A stretch of DNA of 64,000 nt from Methylotenera versatilis 7 (GTDB lineage: Bacteria; Pseudomonadota; Gammaproteobacteria; Burkholderiales; Methylophilaceae): positions 1,240,001-1,304,000 of the forward strand of contig NZ_JUGF01000002.1 in the NCBI RefSeq assembly GCF_000799165.1, given 5' to 3'. Below the pieces are notes generated by a model. That model was given only the letters and a program-made list of their open reading frames with translations, was not told the origin of the DNA and ran no database searches. Below, piece after piece: positions 54,069 to 63,521 of the stretch; the stretch's first letter is position 1, and each line of letters starts with the position of its first letter. A program made the position numbers and the translations under genes.

Positions 54069-55025
54069 TTAGCGTGATGTGTCATTTTGCTTAAATTCGT
54101 AATCCTCATAAGCATTGATGATTTTTTGTACTAATGGGTGGCGAACGACATCGGCGGATAAAAAATGCGTCATAGCAATGCCTTTGACGTCTTTCAGGAT
54201 TTTTTGCGCTTCAACCAAGCCGCTTTTTTGGTGTCGTTGCAAATCGATTTGCGTCACATCACCTGTAACGACCGCTTTGGTGCCAAAACCAATGCGGGTT
54301 AAAAACATCTTCATTTGTTCTGGCGTGGTGTTTTGTGCTTCATCCAGAATAATAAAGCTTTGATTCAGCGTTCTACCGCGCATATAAGCCAGTGGCGCAA
54401 CTTCAATAGCGCCGCGCTCAAACATTTTATTCACTGTGTCGTAACCGGCTAAATCATATAATGCGTCATACAAAGGGCGTAAGTAAGGGTCTACTTTCTG
54501 ATTTAAGTCACCTGGTAAAAAGCCCAGTTTTTCGCCAGCCTCAACCGCTGGGCGTACTAATACAATACGTTTTACACGGTCACGCGTCATCGCATCGACT
54601 GCACTGGCAACAGCTAAATAGGTTTTACCTGTACCTGCGGGGCCAATACCGAAAGTGATATCGTGATCCTGAATTTGCTGTAAGTAAGTAACTTGGCGCG
54701 GTGTGCGGCCATGTAAATCGCCGCGGCGCGTCATTAAAACAGGCATGTTGCTAGTGGCGACATCTTCTGGTTTTAGTTTGTCGATTTCAACCAAACCTAA
54801 TTGCACATCCTCTAGCTCAAGCGGTTTTTTTGCGCGGACGTAGAAATTTTCTATCATCTGCGCGGCCATTCTGGTGTTGTCTAATTTTCCACTAATATTA
54901 AACGTACCGCCACGGCGATTAATATTCACCTCAAGGGCGGTTTCAATCTGCTTGATATTTTCATCTAATGCGCCGCAAAGGTTGGCCAGACGCGCGTTGT
55001 CTTCAGGTTGTAGCGTAATTTCCAT
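54069..55025 (-). CDS. phoH: PhoH-like ATPase (YbeZ)
   Basis: 318 residues. An N-terminal KH-like segment (about 1-65) precedes the P-loop ATPase, with Walker A GPAGTGKT at 128-135 and FIILDEAQNTTPEQ as Walker B. VRPAVEAGEKLGFLPGDLNQKVDPY is the PhoH family signature. It works with YbeY and RNA helicases in RNA and ribosome quality control. It follows miaB by 9 nt. Confidence 0.95.
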   Translation of the reverse strand: MEITLQPEDNARLANLCGALDENIKQIETALEVNINRRGGTFNISGKLDNTRMAAQMIENFYVRAKKPLELEDVQLGLVEIDKLKPEDVATSNMPVLMTRRGDLHGRTPRQVTYLQQIQDHDITFGIGPAGTGKTYLAVASAVDAMTRDRVKRIVLVRPAVEAGEKLGFLPGDLNQKVDPYLRPLYDALYDLAGYDTVNKMFERGAIEVAPLAYMRGRTLNQSFIILDEAQNTTPEQMKMFLTRIGFGTKAVVTGDVTQIDLQRHQKSGLVEAQKILKDVKGIAMTHFLSADVVRHPLVQKIINAYEDYEFKQNDTSR

Positions 55026-55034
55026 GGTTAATTC

Positions 55035-56417
55035 TTATCCGATTAATTCGCCTTGCAATCGTTTTGGGTTGGATACATCGGTGATTTTAACGTTCACAAA
55101 GGTATTAATTAAATCATCGCTGCCAGCAATATCCACCACACGATTATTGTCCGTCTTTCCCGCTAATAAGTCAGCATGTTTACGCGAAGCGCCGTCAATC
55201 AACACGCGCTGTATGCTGCCTAACATGCCGCGACTGATGACATCACCTTGCGCTTCGTTAATCGCCTGCAGTTTGCTTAAACGCGCTAATTTAATATCTT
55301 GCGGCGTGTCATCTTTAATAAATGCGGCTGGTGTACCCGGACGAGGGCTGTATAAAAAGCTAAAGCTGTAATCAAAACCAACGTCTTGCATCAGCTTTAC
55401 CGTGGCTTCAAAGTCAGTTTCTGTTTCACCGGGGAAACCCACAATAAAATCAGAAGTAAATGTCAGGTTTGGACTAGCCGTTTTTAATTTTCGGATAATC
55501 GATTTGTATTGCAATGCCGTGTAGTTGCGCTTCATCGCCATCAATATACGATCTGAGCCCGCTTGCACTGGCAAGTGCAATTGAATCGCCAGTTTCGGCA
55601 CATTGGCAAAACAATCAATTAACCGTTGATTCATTTCGTTAGGGTGGCTAGTGGTAAAACGGATGCGCTCGATTTGTGGAATCTCTGCAATCGTTTCAAT
55701 CAACATCGCTAAATCGGCCTCAACATCATCGTATTCGGCACGATAAGCATTTACATTCTGGCCGAGCAGGGTAATTTCTTTTACACCTAAATCTGCCAAC
55801 TGCACCGCTTCCAGCAAAATTGCATCAAATGGTCGTGATACTTCTTCGCCGCGAGTGTAAGGCACCACACAAAAACTGCAATATTTACTACAACCTTCCA
55901 TGATGCTTAAAAACGCGGTCACACCTTCCACGCGCGGCGGTGGTAGGTGGTCGAATTTTTCAATTTCCGGGAAGGTAATATCTACCTGTGATTTTCCGCT
56001 AGATTGGGAATTTTTAATCATCTCAGGCAAACGGTGTAAGGTTTGCGGGCCAAAAACCACATCCACATAAGGCGCGCGCTTGATGATGTTGTCGCCTTCT
56101 TGCGACGCGACGCAACCACCTACGCCAATAACTAAATTAGGATTTTTTGCTTTAAGTGGAATAAACCGGCCAAGATGGCTGAACACTTTTTCTTCGGCTT
56201 TTTCGCGCACAGAGCAAGTGTTGAGCAAAATCACATCTGCTTCATCCACATTGTCAGTTTGCGTCATACCGTTATCTGCATGCAACATGTCAGCCATGCG
56301 TGATGAATCGTATTCGTTCATCTGGCAACCAAAGGTTTTAATGAAGACTTTTTTTGGCAAAGTTTTGGCTAAATCTGGATTCTGTTTAATATCGTTCAAG
56401 AGTTTAAATTCATGCAA
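55035..56417 (-). CDS. miaB: tRNA-2-methylthio-N6-dimethylallyladenosine synthase
   Basis: 460 residues. The N-terminal UPF0004 domain has Cys ligands C31 ([12 protein letters not shown]), C68 and C102. The radical SAM cluster is C176, C180, C183 (CSKYCSFC). A C-terminal TRAM domain follows. It adds a methylthio group at position 37 of tRNAs reading UNN codons. It opens the miaB-phoH pair and is divergent from cysG. Confidence 0.97.
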   Translation of the reverse strand: MHEFKLLNDIKQNPDLAKTLPKKVFIKTFGCQMNEYDSSRMADMLHADNGMTQTDNVDEADVILLNTCSVREKAEEKVFSHLGRFIPLKAKNPNLVIGVGGCVASQEGDNIIKRAPYVDVVFGPQTLHRLPEMIKNSQSSGKSQVDITFPEIEKFDHLPPPRVEGVTAFLSIMEGCSKYCSFCVVPYTRGEEVSRPFDAILLEAVQLADLGVKEITLLGQNVNAYRAEYDDVEADLAMLIETIAEIPQIERIRFTTSHPNEMNQRLIDCFANVPKLAIQLHLPVQAGSDRILMAMKRNYTALQYKSIIRKLKTASPNLTFTSDFIVGFPGETETDFEATVKLMQDVGFDYSFSFLYSPRPGTPAAFIKDDTPQDIKLARLSKLQAINEAQGDVISRGMLGSIQRVLIDGASRKHADLLAGKTDNNRVVDIAGSDDLINTFVNVKITDVSNPKRLQGELIG

Positions 56418-56488
56418 ATCAAAGCATAATTTTAGCGTATTTGAGTAGTAGCAGGTAAAATAGGATTAACGTCTTTAAAGTCATTCCC

Positions 56489-57871
56489 ATGCAAGCATTA
56501 CCCATCTTTTTTAATATTATTAATCGTCATTGTGTTGTGATTGGTGGTGGAGATGTCGCTGCCCGTAAAGTTACCATGCTGCTTAAAGCGCATGCTGCAG
56601 TCACTTTATATTCTCCTGAAATCTGTGCTGAATTGCGTGAAATGGCAGACGCAGGTCAGATTCGTTATGTGCAAACGTTTTTTGAGGAATCACAGCTAAA
56701 AAACGCTTGTTTAGTCATTGCGGCTACAGATGACGTAGCGGTTAATGTTGCCGTTTCAGTTGCTGCAAAAGCACAGAATATCCCGGTTAATGTTGTAGAT
56801 GCGCCTGATTTATGCACCTTTACCATGGGCTCGATTATTGATCGCAGCCCAGTGGTTATTGCGATTTCATCTGAAGGCAATGCGCCAGTTCTTGCACGCT
56901 ATATTCGTACCAAAATTGAAACCATGTTACCTGCCGCTTATGGCCGCATTGCTGCCATCGCAGGTGAGTTTCGTGAGCAAGTGAAGGTTAAGTTTGCTAC
57001 AACACAATTGCGCCGTCGCTTTTGGGAAGGCGTGTTGCAAGGCCCGATGGTAGAACGTGTATTGTCCGGGCAAGAGCAGGCCGCGCGTGAGTTGTTGCAG
57101 AGTATCTTAAATGATGCTGACGCAACCGCCAATAAGGGCGAAGTGTTTTTAGTTGGCGGTGGCCCTGGTGACCCGGATTTACTGACATTTAGAGCGTTAA
57201 GACTGATGCAGCAATGCGATGTCTGCGTATACGATAAGTTAGTCAGTCCAGAAGTGATGGAGCTGGTACGACGCGATGCAGAGCTGATTTATGTGGGCAA
57301 ATCACGCGATCAGCATACGATGCCACAAGAGGAAATTAACGAATTGCTTGCTAAATTAGCTTTGGCTGGTAAGCGTGTGCTGCGCTTGAAAGGAGGCGAC
57401 CCGTTTATTTTTGGGCGTGGAGGAGAAGAAATTGAAACGCTCATGCAGCATGGCGTACCGTTTCAGGTCGTGCCTGGCATTACTGCCGCAAATGGCGTTT
57501 CCAGCTATGCAGGTATTCCATTAACACATCGTGATTATGCCCAAGCTTGCCTATTTATTACGGGACATCTCAAAGACGGTACTTTAGATCTGGATTGGGT
57601 CGCGATGTCACGTCCGCATCAAACCGTGGTTATTTACATGGGATTGGTTGGATTAAAAGAAATTTGCGAAAAACTGATTGAGCATGGCGTACCAGCGACA
57701 ATGCCTGTTGCAGTGGTACAACAAGGTACCACACAGCGCCAGAAAGTTGTGACGGCTACCTTGGCCGATTTAGCCGCAAAAGTAGCCTTAGCCGAAATGA
57801 AACCGCCGTGCCTGACAATTGTTGGGGAAGTTGTCCGATTGCGCGAAAAATTGAATTGGTTTAATGTCTGA
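56489..57871 (+). CDS. cysG: Siroheme synthase
   Basis: 460 residues, fused enzyme. The N-terminal part (about 1-210) is precorrin-2 dehydrogenase/ferrochelatase with NAD motif VIGGGDVAARKV and the SSEGNAPVLARYIRTKIE region. The C-terminal part (about 217-460) is uroporphyrinogen III methyltransferase with LVGGGPGDPDLLTFRAL, RLKGGDPFIFGRGGEE and VVPGITAANG. It makes siroheme for sulfite and nitrite reductases. It is followed closely by the REC-GGDEF gene. Confidence 0.97.
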   Translation: MQALPIFFNIINRHCVVIGGGDVAARKVTMLLKAHAAVTLYSPEICAELREMADAGQIRYVQTFFEESQLKNACLVIAATDDVAVNVAVSVAAKAQNIPVNVVDAPDLCTFTMGSIIDRSPVVIAISSEGNAPVLARYIRTKIETMLPAAYGRIAAIAGEFREQVKVKFATTQLRRRFWEGVLQGPMVERVLSGQEQAARELLQSILNDADATANKGEVFLVGGGPGDPDLLTFRALRLMQQCDVCVYDKLVSPEVMELVRRDAELIYVGKSRDQHTMPQEEINELLAKLALAGKRVLRLKGGDPFIFGRGGEEIETLMQHGVPFQVVPGITAANGVSSYAGIPLTHRDYAQACLFITGHLKDGTLDLDWVAMSRPHQTVVIYMGLVGLKEICEKLIEHGVPATMPVAVVQQGTTQRQKVVTATLADLAAKVALAEMKPPCLTIVGEVVRLREKLNWFNV

Positions 57872-57906
57872 CGGGTTTGTTCAGGCTCATAGGTTAAAAA
57901 TGACAT

Positions 57907-59229
57907 ATGCAACAAAGGCATTCAAGAAAATTAACGATATCTCGTACCACCCCAGCGAAAATCAATGTATTACTTTTGGAGTCTGACGCCAACTACGCCC
58001 TATCACTAAAACAAGTGATAGAAAGCAGTTTGCCAGTGGATGTGACTATCGTGCGCACCGCGGTAGTGGCAAGACGATTGCTGGAGAAAGAGCCAAATCA
58101 TTTTTTTCTCAGCATTACCAGTGTACTGAATCTGGATTCATCGGCTTTTGAGAAGATTGATTTACTAGACGAGTTTAATTTGCCCGTGATTGCCATCGTG
58201 CATGAGTATGAAGATGAAATGCGGGATCAACTGATTAAGCGAAATGTCATTGATTATGTGCTTAAAGGTAACAAGTTTGATCGCCGATATATTTGCGATC
58301 TAATATCCAGGGTACATAAAAATAGCAGCATTAAAGTTTTAGTCGTCGATGACTCGAAAGTTTCACGTTTTATTGTTGCGCGCGAATTAGCCTTGCAAAA
58401 GTTCCAAGTGCAACTTGCCAATGATGGTGTTGAGGCAATCGCCAGATTAAAAGAAAACCCTGATATTAAGCTGGTTTTAGTGGACAACCAAATGCCACAA
58501 ATGGACGGATATACTTTTACGGCGCAAGTGCGCGAAATGTATAGCAAAGATGAGTTGGTTATTATTGGTATTTCCGGTTCGGCAGATCCGCGGCTGGCAG
58601 TTAAGTTTTTAAAAGCAGGCGCAAACGATTTTATTGCCAAACCTTTTAATTATGAAATGTTGTTGTGCCGTATCACACAAAATCTGGATATGTTAGACGC
58701 GATTAGCATGGCAAAAAGAATATCCAATACCGATTTTTTAACTGGCTTATATAACCGCCGTTACTTTTTTGAGTATGGTAATAAACTGTTCGAAACGTTT
58801 GAGATGCAATCTTCAGCGCCAGCATTAACGGTGATGATGATGGATATTGATTTCTTTAAAAGGATTAATGACAAGTTTGGGCACGATACTGGTGATGAGG
58901 TGATTAAAAATTTTGCCAGTATTCTGCAAAAATATTTTGCTGATGATGTTATTGCGCGTATTGGCGGTGAGGAGTTTGCCGTCATTAGCCAATCTACTCA
59001 ATATTCAGATAGTTTCGATTATATTAATCAATTTAGGCTTGCCGTTGCAAATCAAACAATGCTGATTAAACAAGAAAAGTTGCGCTACACTTGCAGCATT
59101 GGCGTGACGACAGTATTAGGCCGTGATTTAGATGAGATGGTTGTACAAGCAGACAACTATTTATATCAGGCCAAATATGCCGGGCGTAATCAGATATCGG
59201 GTAATTTGACGCAAAGCAATCAAAGTTAA
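57907..59229 (+). CDS. REC-REC-GGDEF response regulator (diguanylate cyclase)
   Basis: 440 residues. The first receiver-like domain (about 19-136) has Ser69 where the phosphoacceptor Asp should be, so it is probably not phosphorylated. The second (about 143-262) is complete: D148-D149, D193 and K245. The GGDEF domain (about 275-435) has an active-type GGEEF at 353-357 and DIDFFKRINDKFGHDTGDE. The layout resembles PleD, where the degenerate receiver serves dimerisation. No RxxD inhibitory site is seen. The activating kinase is not adjacent; it starts 35 nt after cysG. Confidence 0.93.
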   Translation: MQQRHSRKLTISRTTPAKINVLLLESDANYALSLKQVIESSLPVDVTIVRTAVVARRLLEKEPNHFFLSITSVLNLDSSAFEKIDLLDEFNLPVIAIVHEYEDEMRDQLIKRNVIDYVLKGNKFDRRYICDLISRVHKNSSIKVLVVDDSKVSRFIVARELALQKFQVQLANDGVEAIARLKENPDIKLVLVDNQMPQMDGYTFTAQVREMYSKDELVIIGISGSADPRLAVKFLKAGANDFIAKPFNYEMLLCRITQNLDMLDAISMAKRISNTDFLTGLYNRRYFFEYGNKLFETFEMQSSAPALTVMMMDIDFFKRINDKFGHDTGDEVIKNFASILQKYFADDVIARIGGEEFAVISQSTQYSDSFDYINQFRLAVANQTMLIKQEKLRYTCSIGVTTVLGRDLDEMVVQADNYLYQAKYAGRNQISGNLTQSNQS

Positions 59230-59248
59230 CTGAATTATGGCAGTTGGA

Positions 59249-60556
59249 TTATTGTTGTATTGGCAGGGTTAGCCTTGCTTCCAATCCGCCTTCTGGTCGA
59301 TTAATCAACTCCAAGCTACCACGATGCAGTTTGGCAATACGATTGCAAATGGCCAAACCTAAGCCGCTTCCACCTTCGTTTTTATTGCGGGCATTATCCA
59401 TGCGTTCAAACGGGCGAAGCAATCTTTCTGCGTGTTCTGGCGGAATGCCCGGGCCGTTATCCAGTACGCTAATCACAATTTTTTCAGCAGTAATCTTACT
59501 GACTACTTCAACATCGCCTTTAGAGTACGCATAAGCGTTGCCTACCAAGTTATCCAGTAATCGCTGCATGGCCAATGGGCGCAAAGGGATGAAATATGTT
59601 GAGGTCAGTTTTAGTTTTAGATTACGCCCCGCACGTGCCTGACGTTCGGATAAAGCGTGCAATAAACCGTTAATATCCATCATTCTGGTCGGCTCGCCTT
59701 CGACACCGCGCACAAAATCTAAAAACTGATGAATGATATTATCCATATCGGCAATGTCTTCAATCATGCCGGCTTTCATATAGTTGGAATTCTCGGGCAG
59801 CATTTCTACTGCTAGCCTTAACCGTGCAAGCGGGGTACGAATGTCATGTGAAACGCCAGCCAACAATAGTGTGCGTTCATTATCTAGGCGCACTAGAGAG
59901 TCGGCCATTTCGTTAAAAGTACGGCTTACATCGCGTAGCTCATCAACACTGTCTTCAGGCAGGCGCGGTGCTGGTTCACCATTACGCAATCTGTCCGCTG
60001 CATGCACCAATAAATTAAGCGGTCGATTAATGCGCGCAGCAATCAAATAAGCACCTAGCAATGACAGTAAGCCAACCACGGCTCCCCAACCCAGCCAATG
60101 CCAAGGGAAAGGTCTGTCCACTTGGATTTTTGGAATGACTACCCAAAAATCATCCAGCTCTACATTGAAGCTAATCCATAAACCGGGGATGCCATAGTGA
60201 TTTACCGTAATAATGGTTTCTACGCCTAAACGTTCGCGGATTTTTTCGGCAATCAGATTGATAAAAGGATCGTCAGGCAGCGGCTCAATGTCTTCTAGAA
60301 AATCAGCTGCATATACACGCACGCCCTCACGGCCAGATAGTTCGGATAATAGAGCCAGACGGCGATTTTCATGTGAGGCGATGAGTGAGGCGCGAGTGTA
60401 GTTGACGATGGTAACTGCCTGCAAAGCCGCAGTGGTTGCGCGCGGCTCGCGATCAAAATAATCAAAAATTTTAAGCGATGCGTAAATGCTTACCGCCAAT
60501 AACAGGGCGATAAGCAACATTAAGCGAGAAAGCAATCTGCGGGGTAAAAGTCTCAA
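59249..60556 (-). CDS. envZ: EnvZ-like osmosensor-type histidine kinase
   Basis: 435 residues. Two membrane segments (about 10-30 and 152-175) bound a periplasmic loop. A HAMP linker (about 175-228) follows, then the H-box AGVSHDIRTPLARLRLAVEM with H237, the N-box region LLDNLVGNAYAYS, and ATP-binding LDNGPGIP and GGSGLGLAICNRI. The H-box closely follows EnvZ. It probably phosphorylates the OmpR-type regulator just upstream on the same strand. The symbol is a best match and the signal is not shown. Confidence 0.92.
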   Translation of the reverse strand: MRLLPRRLLSRLMLLIALLLAVSIYASLKIFDYFDREPRATTAALQAVTIVNYTRASLIASHENRRLALLSELSGREGVRVYAADFLEDIEPLPDDPFINLIAEKIRERLGVETIITVNHYGIPGLWISFNVELDDFWVVIPKIQVDRPFPWHWLGWGAVVGLLSLLGAYLIAARINRPLNLLVHAADRLRNGEPAPRLPEDSVDELRDVSRTFNEMADSLVRLDNERTLLLAGVSHDIRTPLARLRLAVEMLPENSNYMKAGMIEDIADMDNIIHQFLDFVRGVEGEPTRMMDINGLLHALSERQARAGRNLKLKLTSTYFIPLRPLAMQRLLDNLVGNAYAYSKGDVEVVSKITAEKIVISVLDNGPGIPPEHAERLLRPFERMDNARNKNEGGSGLGLAICNRIAKLHRGSLELINRPEGGLEARLTLPIQQ

Positions 60557-60607
60557 TGCGGACGCTTTAAAAATTGATGATGGGAGTTGTGACCGTGGTC
60601 GTACTAT

Positions 60608-61336
60608 TTAGTGCGACGCTTCACCATCGGGAATAAACACATAGCCAAATCCCCACATGGTTTGTAAGTAACGTGGGCGCGCAGGATCAGGCTCTACAAT
60701 GCGACGCAGACGTGATACTTGTACGTCAATACTGCGGTCAAATACATCCAGCTCGCGACCACGAGCCAGTTGCATAAGTCTATCGCGCGAAAGTGGCTGG
60801 CGTGGATGTTCGGTAAACACTTTAAGCAAGGCAAACTCGCCGCTGGTAATGGTAATTGGCATGCCATTACGGCTTAAGCTACGTGTTGACGGATCAAACA
60901 CAAACTCACCGAAGCTAAAGGATTCCTGCTTGCCCGTATTTTCAGATTCCGGACTATATTCATGGCGGCGTAGCACTGCATTAATGCGTGCTAACAGTTC
61001 GCGCGGGTTAAATGGTTTGGGAAGATAATCATCTGCGCCCATTTCTAATCCAATAATTCTATCTACCTCATCACCGCGCGCGGTCAGCATAATGATAGGG
61101 GATGTGAATTTATTGCCACGCAAACGTCTGCAAATGGCTAAGCCATCTTCGCCGGGCAACATTAAATCTAGCACTAATAAATCAAATGATTCATTGGCTA
61201 GCGTAGCATCCATTTCTTTAGAGTCGGATACGGTTTTAATGTTAAAGCCTTGTTCGGTTAGATAGCGTTGCAGCAGTTCGCGCATGCGCAAATCGTCATC
61301 TACCATTAGTATTTTTTTGTTATTTTCAGCCATCAT
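60608..61336 (-). CDS. ompR: OmpR-type response regulator
   Basis: 242 residues. A receiver with acidic D13-D15, phosphoacceptor D57, T85 and K107 is followed by an OmpR/PhoB winged helix with RDRLMQLARGRELDVFDRSI and VSRLRRIVEPDPARPRYLQT. It closely follows E. coli OmpR in type. It is upstream of envZ by 51 nt in one operon. A 10-bp tandem repeat (61468-61487) in the divergent spacer is a candidate binding site. Confidence 0.94.
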   Translation of the reverse strand: MMAENNKKILMVDDDLRMRELLQRYLTEQGFNIKTVSDSKEMDATLANESFDLLVLDLMLPGEDGLAICRRLRGNKFTSPIIMLTARGDEVDRIIGLEMGADDYLPKPFNPRELLARINAVLRRHEYSPESENTGKQESFSFGEFVFDPSTRSLSRNGMPITITSGEFALLKVFTEHPRQPLSRDRLMQLARGRELDVFDRSIDVQVSRLRRIVEPDPARPRYLQTMWGFGYVFIPDGEASH

Positions 61337-61467
61337 TTACGCTTTCATATCATTGAATGAGCAACTTAAACGTTACTGCCTGTGTAGTATATGTTTTCAG
61401 CATGAATAAATCTAGAATTGTGAAAACTTTTCATCATGATTAAACGTCTTAATGTTAACAATTAATC

Positions 61468-61487
61468 GTTACAAATAGTTACAAATA
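61468..61487. promoter_or_regulatory. Exact 10-bp tandem repeat, candidate OmpR-type binding site
   Basis: GTTACAAATA occurs twice with no spacer, one helical turn apart, 132 nt upstream of the ompR start and 116 nt upstream of the EF-hand gene. Regulators of the OmpR/PhoB type bind head-to-tail direct repeats of this period. A related GTTAACAATT lies at 61454. This suggests autoregulation and control of the EF-hand gene by OmpR. Confidence 0.5.
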
Positions 61488-61602
61488 TAAGGGGTTGTGA
61501 AACATTACATTAACAATGCTGATTCATGATTGCAAATCTTGTTAGTTGGTCAATTTTTTTCAATACGAAAAATATTTTAGAAAGAACGAGAACTCATCAA
61601 CA

Positions 61603-62181
61603 ATGGTTTTAAAAGCACATTATCTAACTCCGGCTTTATCGATGCTAGCGCTGTTTGGAACTTTGCTTGCAACGCCTGTTTCGGCAGGAAGCAGGAACGC
61701 ATTGCTGAGTGATGATAAATCGTTGATTGAAGAAACAGACGTAAGTGGTTTAGAAAAAACGCTTGAATACAATTTCAGCCCTGAAGATCGTGCCCGTTTG
61801 CGCAAAGCATTATCGGATTATGCAAGATCGACTGACCCAGAGCATGCTCAAATTGCAAATAAACGCAAAGCCATGCAAGAAAGTATCGAGAAGCGCTTTA
61901 ATGACTGTAATAAAGATAATGATGATTCGCTTGATCGTGAAGAAGCTACTTTGTGCTTGCCACAAATCGCGCGCCATTTTAGCTATGTCGATGTCGATGA
62001 AGATGGCGTCATCACTTTAGAAGAGTTACAGCTTGCACAGGCGAAATTAATCGAACGTCAAAAAGCCGCAGAAGCTAAAATTGAAGCACAGAAAATTATA
62101 GAAGCTGAAACCGCAATTAAAGATAAAAGCAAAGCTAAAGATAACAAACAAGCGTCTAATATCCGCAAACGTCCCATTTAG
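61603..62181 (+). CDS. Secreted EF-hand calcium-binding protein
   Basis: 192 residues from the ATG at 61603, where a signal peptide begins (cut near TPVSAGS); an upstream frame adds 19 residues that would block the signal. Two paired EF-hands follow: NKDNDDSLDREE and DVDEDGVITLEE, the second a canonical loop. The tail is helical and Lys/Ala/Glu-rich (about 145-190), probably a coiled coil. It probably binds calcium in the periplasm. It is divergent from ompR. Confidence 0.88.
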   Translation: MVLKAHYLTPALSMLALFGTLLATPVSAGSRNALLSDDKSLIEETDVSGLEKTLEYNFSPEDRARLRKALSDYARSTDPEHAQIANKRKAMQESIEKRFNDCNKDNDDSLDREEATLCLPQIARHFSYVDVDEDGVITLEELQLAQAKLIERQKAAEAKIEAQKIIEAETAIKDKSKAKDNKQASNIRKRPI

Positions 62182-62305
62182 CTCAGTCCAAGTCAACCCA
62201 TCTATTTAACTCATTTTGCTGGTCTTTTTTACAGCAGTCTTTACTCCGATTAGCTTATATTCAATACTGTCATATGTGGATTTTGGTATCGATTGAAAAG
62301 TATTG

Positions 62306-63499
62306 ATGACTTCCTCGCAAGATATTTCAACACAAGTACAAGCCCAACAAGTTAATGCAGAATCTGCGCACGATTTTCGCGTGGAAATCATCACCAGTAT
62401 CAGTCAAGTGAAGCCTGCTGATTGGGATGCGTTAACAGATGGCACTCCATTGCTGAGTCATGCATTTCTAAGCGCATTAGAAAACTCAGGTTCGGTCGGG
62501 CAGGGTACAGGTTGGATGCCGCATCCTTTGGTGATTAAGTTAGGTGGAAAACTTATAGCAGCAATGCCTTTGTACTTAAAAAACCATTCTTATGGCGAAT
62601 ACGTGTTTGATTGGGCCTGGGCTGATGCCTATCAACATAGCGGATTTAATTATTATCCCAAATTATTATCTGCCATTCCTTTTTCGCCGATTACAAGCCG
62701 ACGATTATTAACTGAACAGCCTGAGCTGCAAATGATGGTGATTGAGGCATTAGAAAATGTGATGCAGCAACACCAGCTTTCCAGTGTGCATGTGCTTTTC
62801 CCGGATGAAAGCTGTGCGCAACAATTGCAAGCTGCCGGTTGGTTAAAGCGTACAGGCGTACAATTTAGATGGCAGAATAAAAAATATCCCGATTTTGAAG
62901 CATTTTTAGCTACATTAAGTCACGATAAACGCAAAAAAATTCATCAGGAACGCAAGAAAGTTTCACAGGCAGGTATTGTTTGCAGGCAAATTAAGGGCGC
63001 CGATGCGAGCGAGCGAGATTGGGATTTTTTCTATGATTGTTACACCAATACTTACCGTGAGCACCATTCTACGCCATATCTGACACGTAGTTTTTTTGCG
63101 GAAATCGCGAAAACAATGCCCGATAATCTTTTGTTAATCGTGGCTGAAATAGATGGAAATCCCATCGCAAGCGCCTTGAATATTTATAATCGAACTACAT
63201 TGTATGGCCGCTATTGGGGTGCGACGCAATTCGTATCTGGCTTACATTTCGAACTGTGTTACTACCAGGCACAGCAATTTTGTATTGCAGAAGACATTAC
63301 TTTTTTTGAGGGCGGCGCACAAGGAGAACACAAGTTGGCGCGTGGGTTTGAGCCTCGGTCAACTTGCTCCTATCATAAAATCGCACATCCAGATTTTGAG
63401 CGAGCAATCAAACAGTTTTTGAGCCGTGAGGCCGAAGGGGTGACTGCATACACCAATGAGCTAGAAGAGCGAGCGCCTTTTAAACACACAGTTTTATAA
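62306..63499 (+). CDS. FemAB-like GNAT-fold acyltransferase
   Basis: 397 residues from the ATG at 62306 (RBS GAAAAG). It belongs to the FemAB_like/DUF482 peptidogalycan family. Signatures: WDALTDGTPLLSHAFLSALE, YVFDWAWADAYQHSGFNYYPKL, LPDE-type VLFPDESCAQQL, FLATLSHDKRKKIHQERKKV and FEGGAQGEHKLARGFEPRST. The fold suggests transfer of an acyl or aminoacyl group; the substrate is not known in this family. It stands alone on the plus strand. Confidence 0.9.
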   Translation: MTSSQDISTQVQAQQVNAESAHDFRVEIITSISQVKPADWDALTDGTPLLSHAFLSALENSGSVGQGTGWMPHPLVIKLGGKLIAAMPLYLKNHSYGEYVFDWAWADAYQHSGFNYYPKLLSAIPFSPITSRRLLTEQPELQMMVIEALENVMQQHQLSSVHVLFPDESCAQQLQAAGWLKRTGVQFRWQNKKYPDFEAFLATLSHDKRKKIHQERKKVSQAGIVCRQIKGADASERDWDFFYDCYTNTYREHHSTPYLTRSFFAEIAKTMPDNLLLIVAEIDGNPIASALNIYNRTTLYGRYWGATQFVSGLHFELCYYQAQQFCIAEDITFFEGGAQGEHKLARGFEPRSTCSYHKIAHPDFERAIKQFLSREAEGVTAYTNELEERAPFKHTVL

Positions 63500-63521
63500 G
63501 CGCATCGCTATTTTTATGGAG

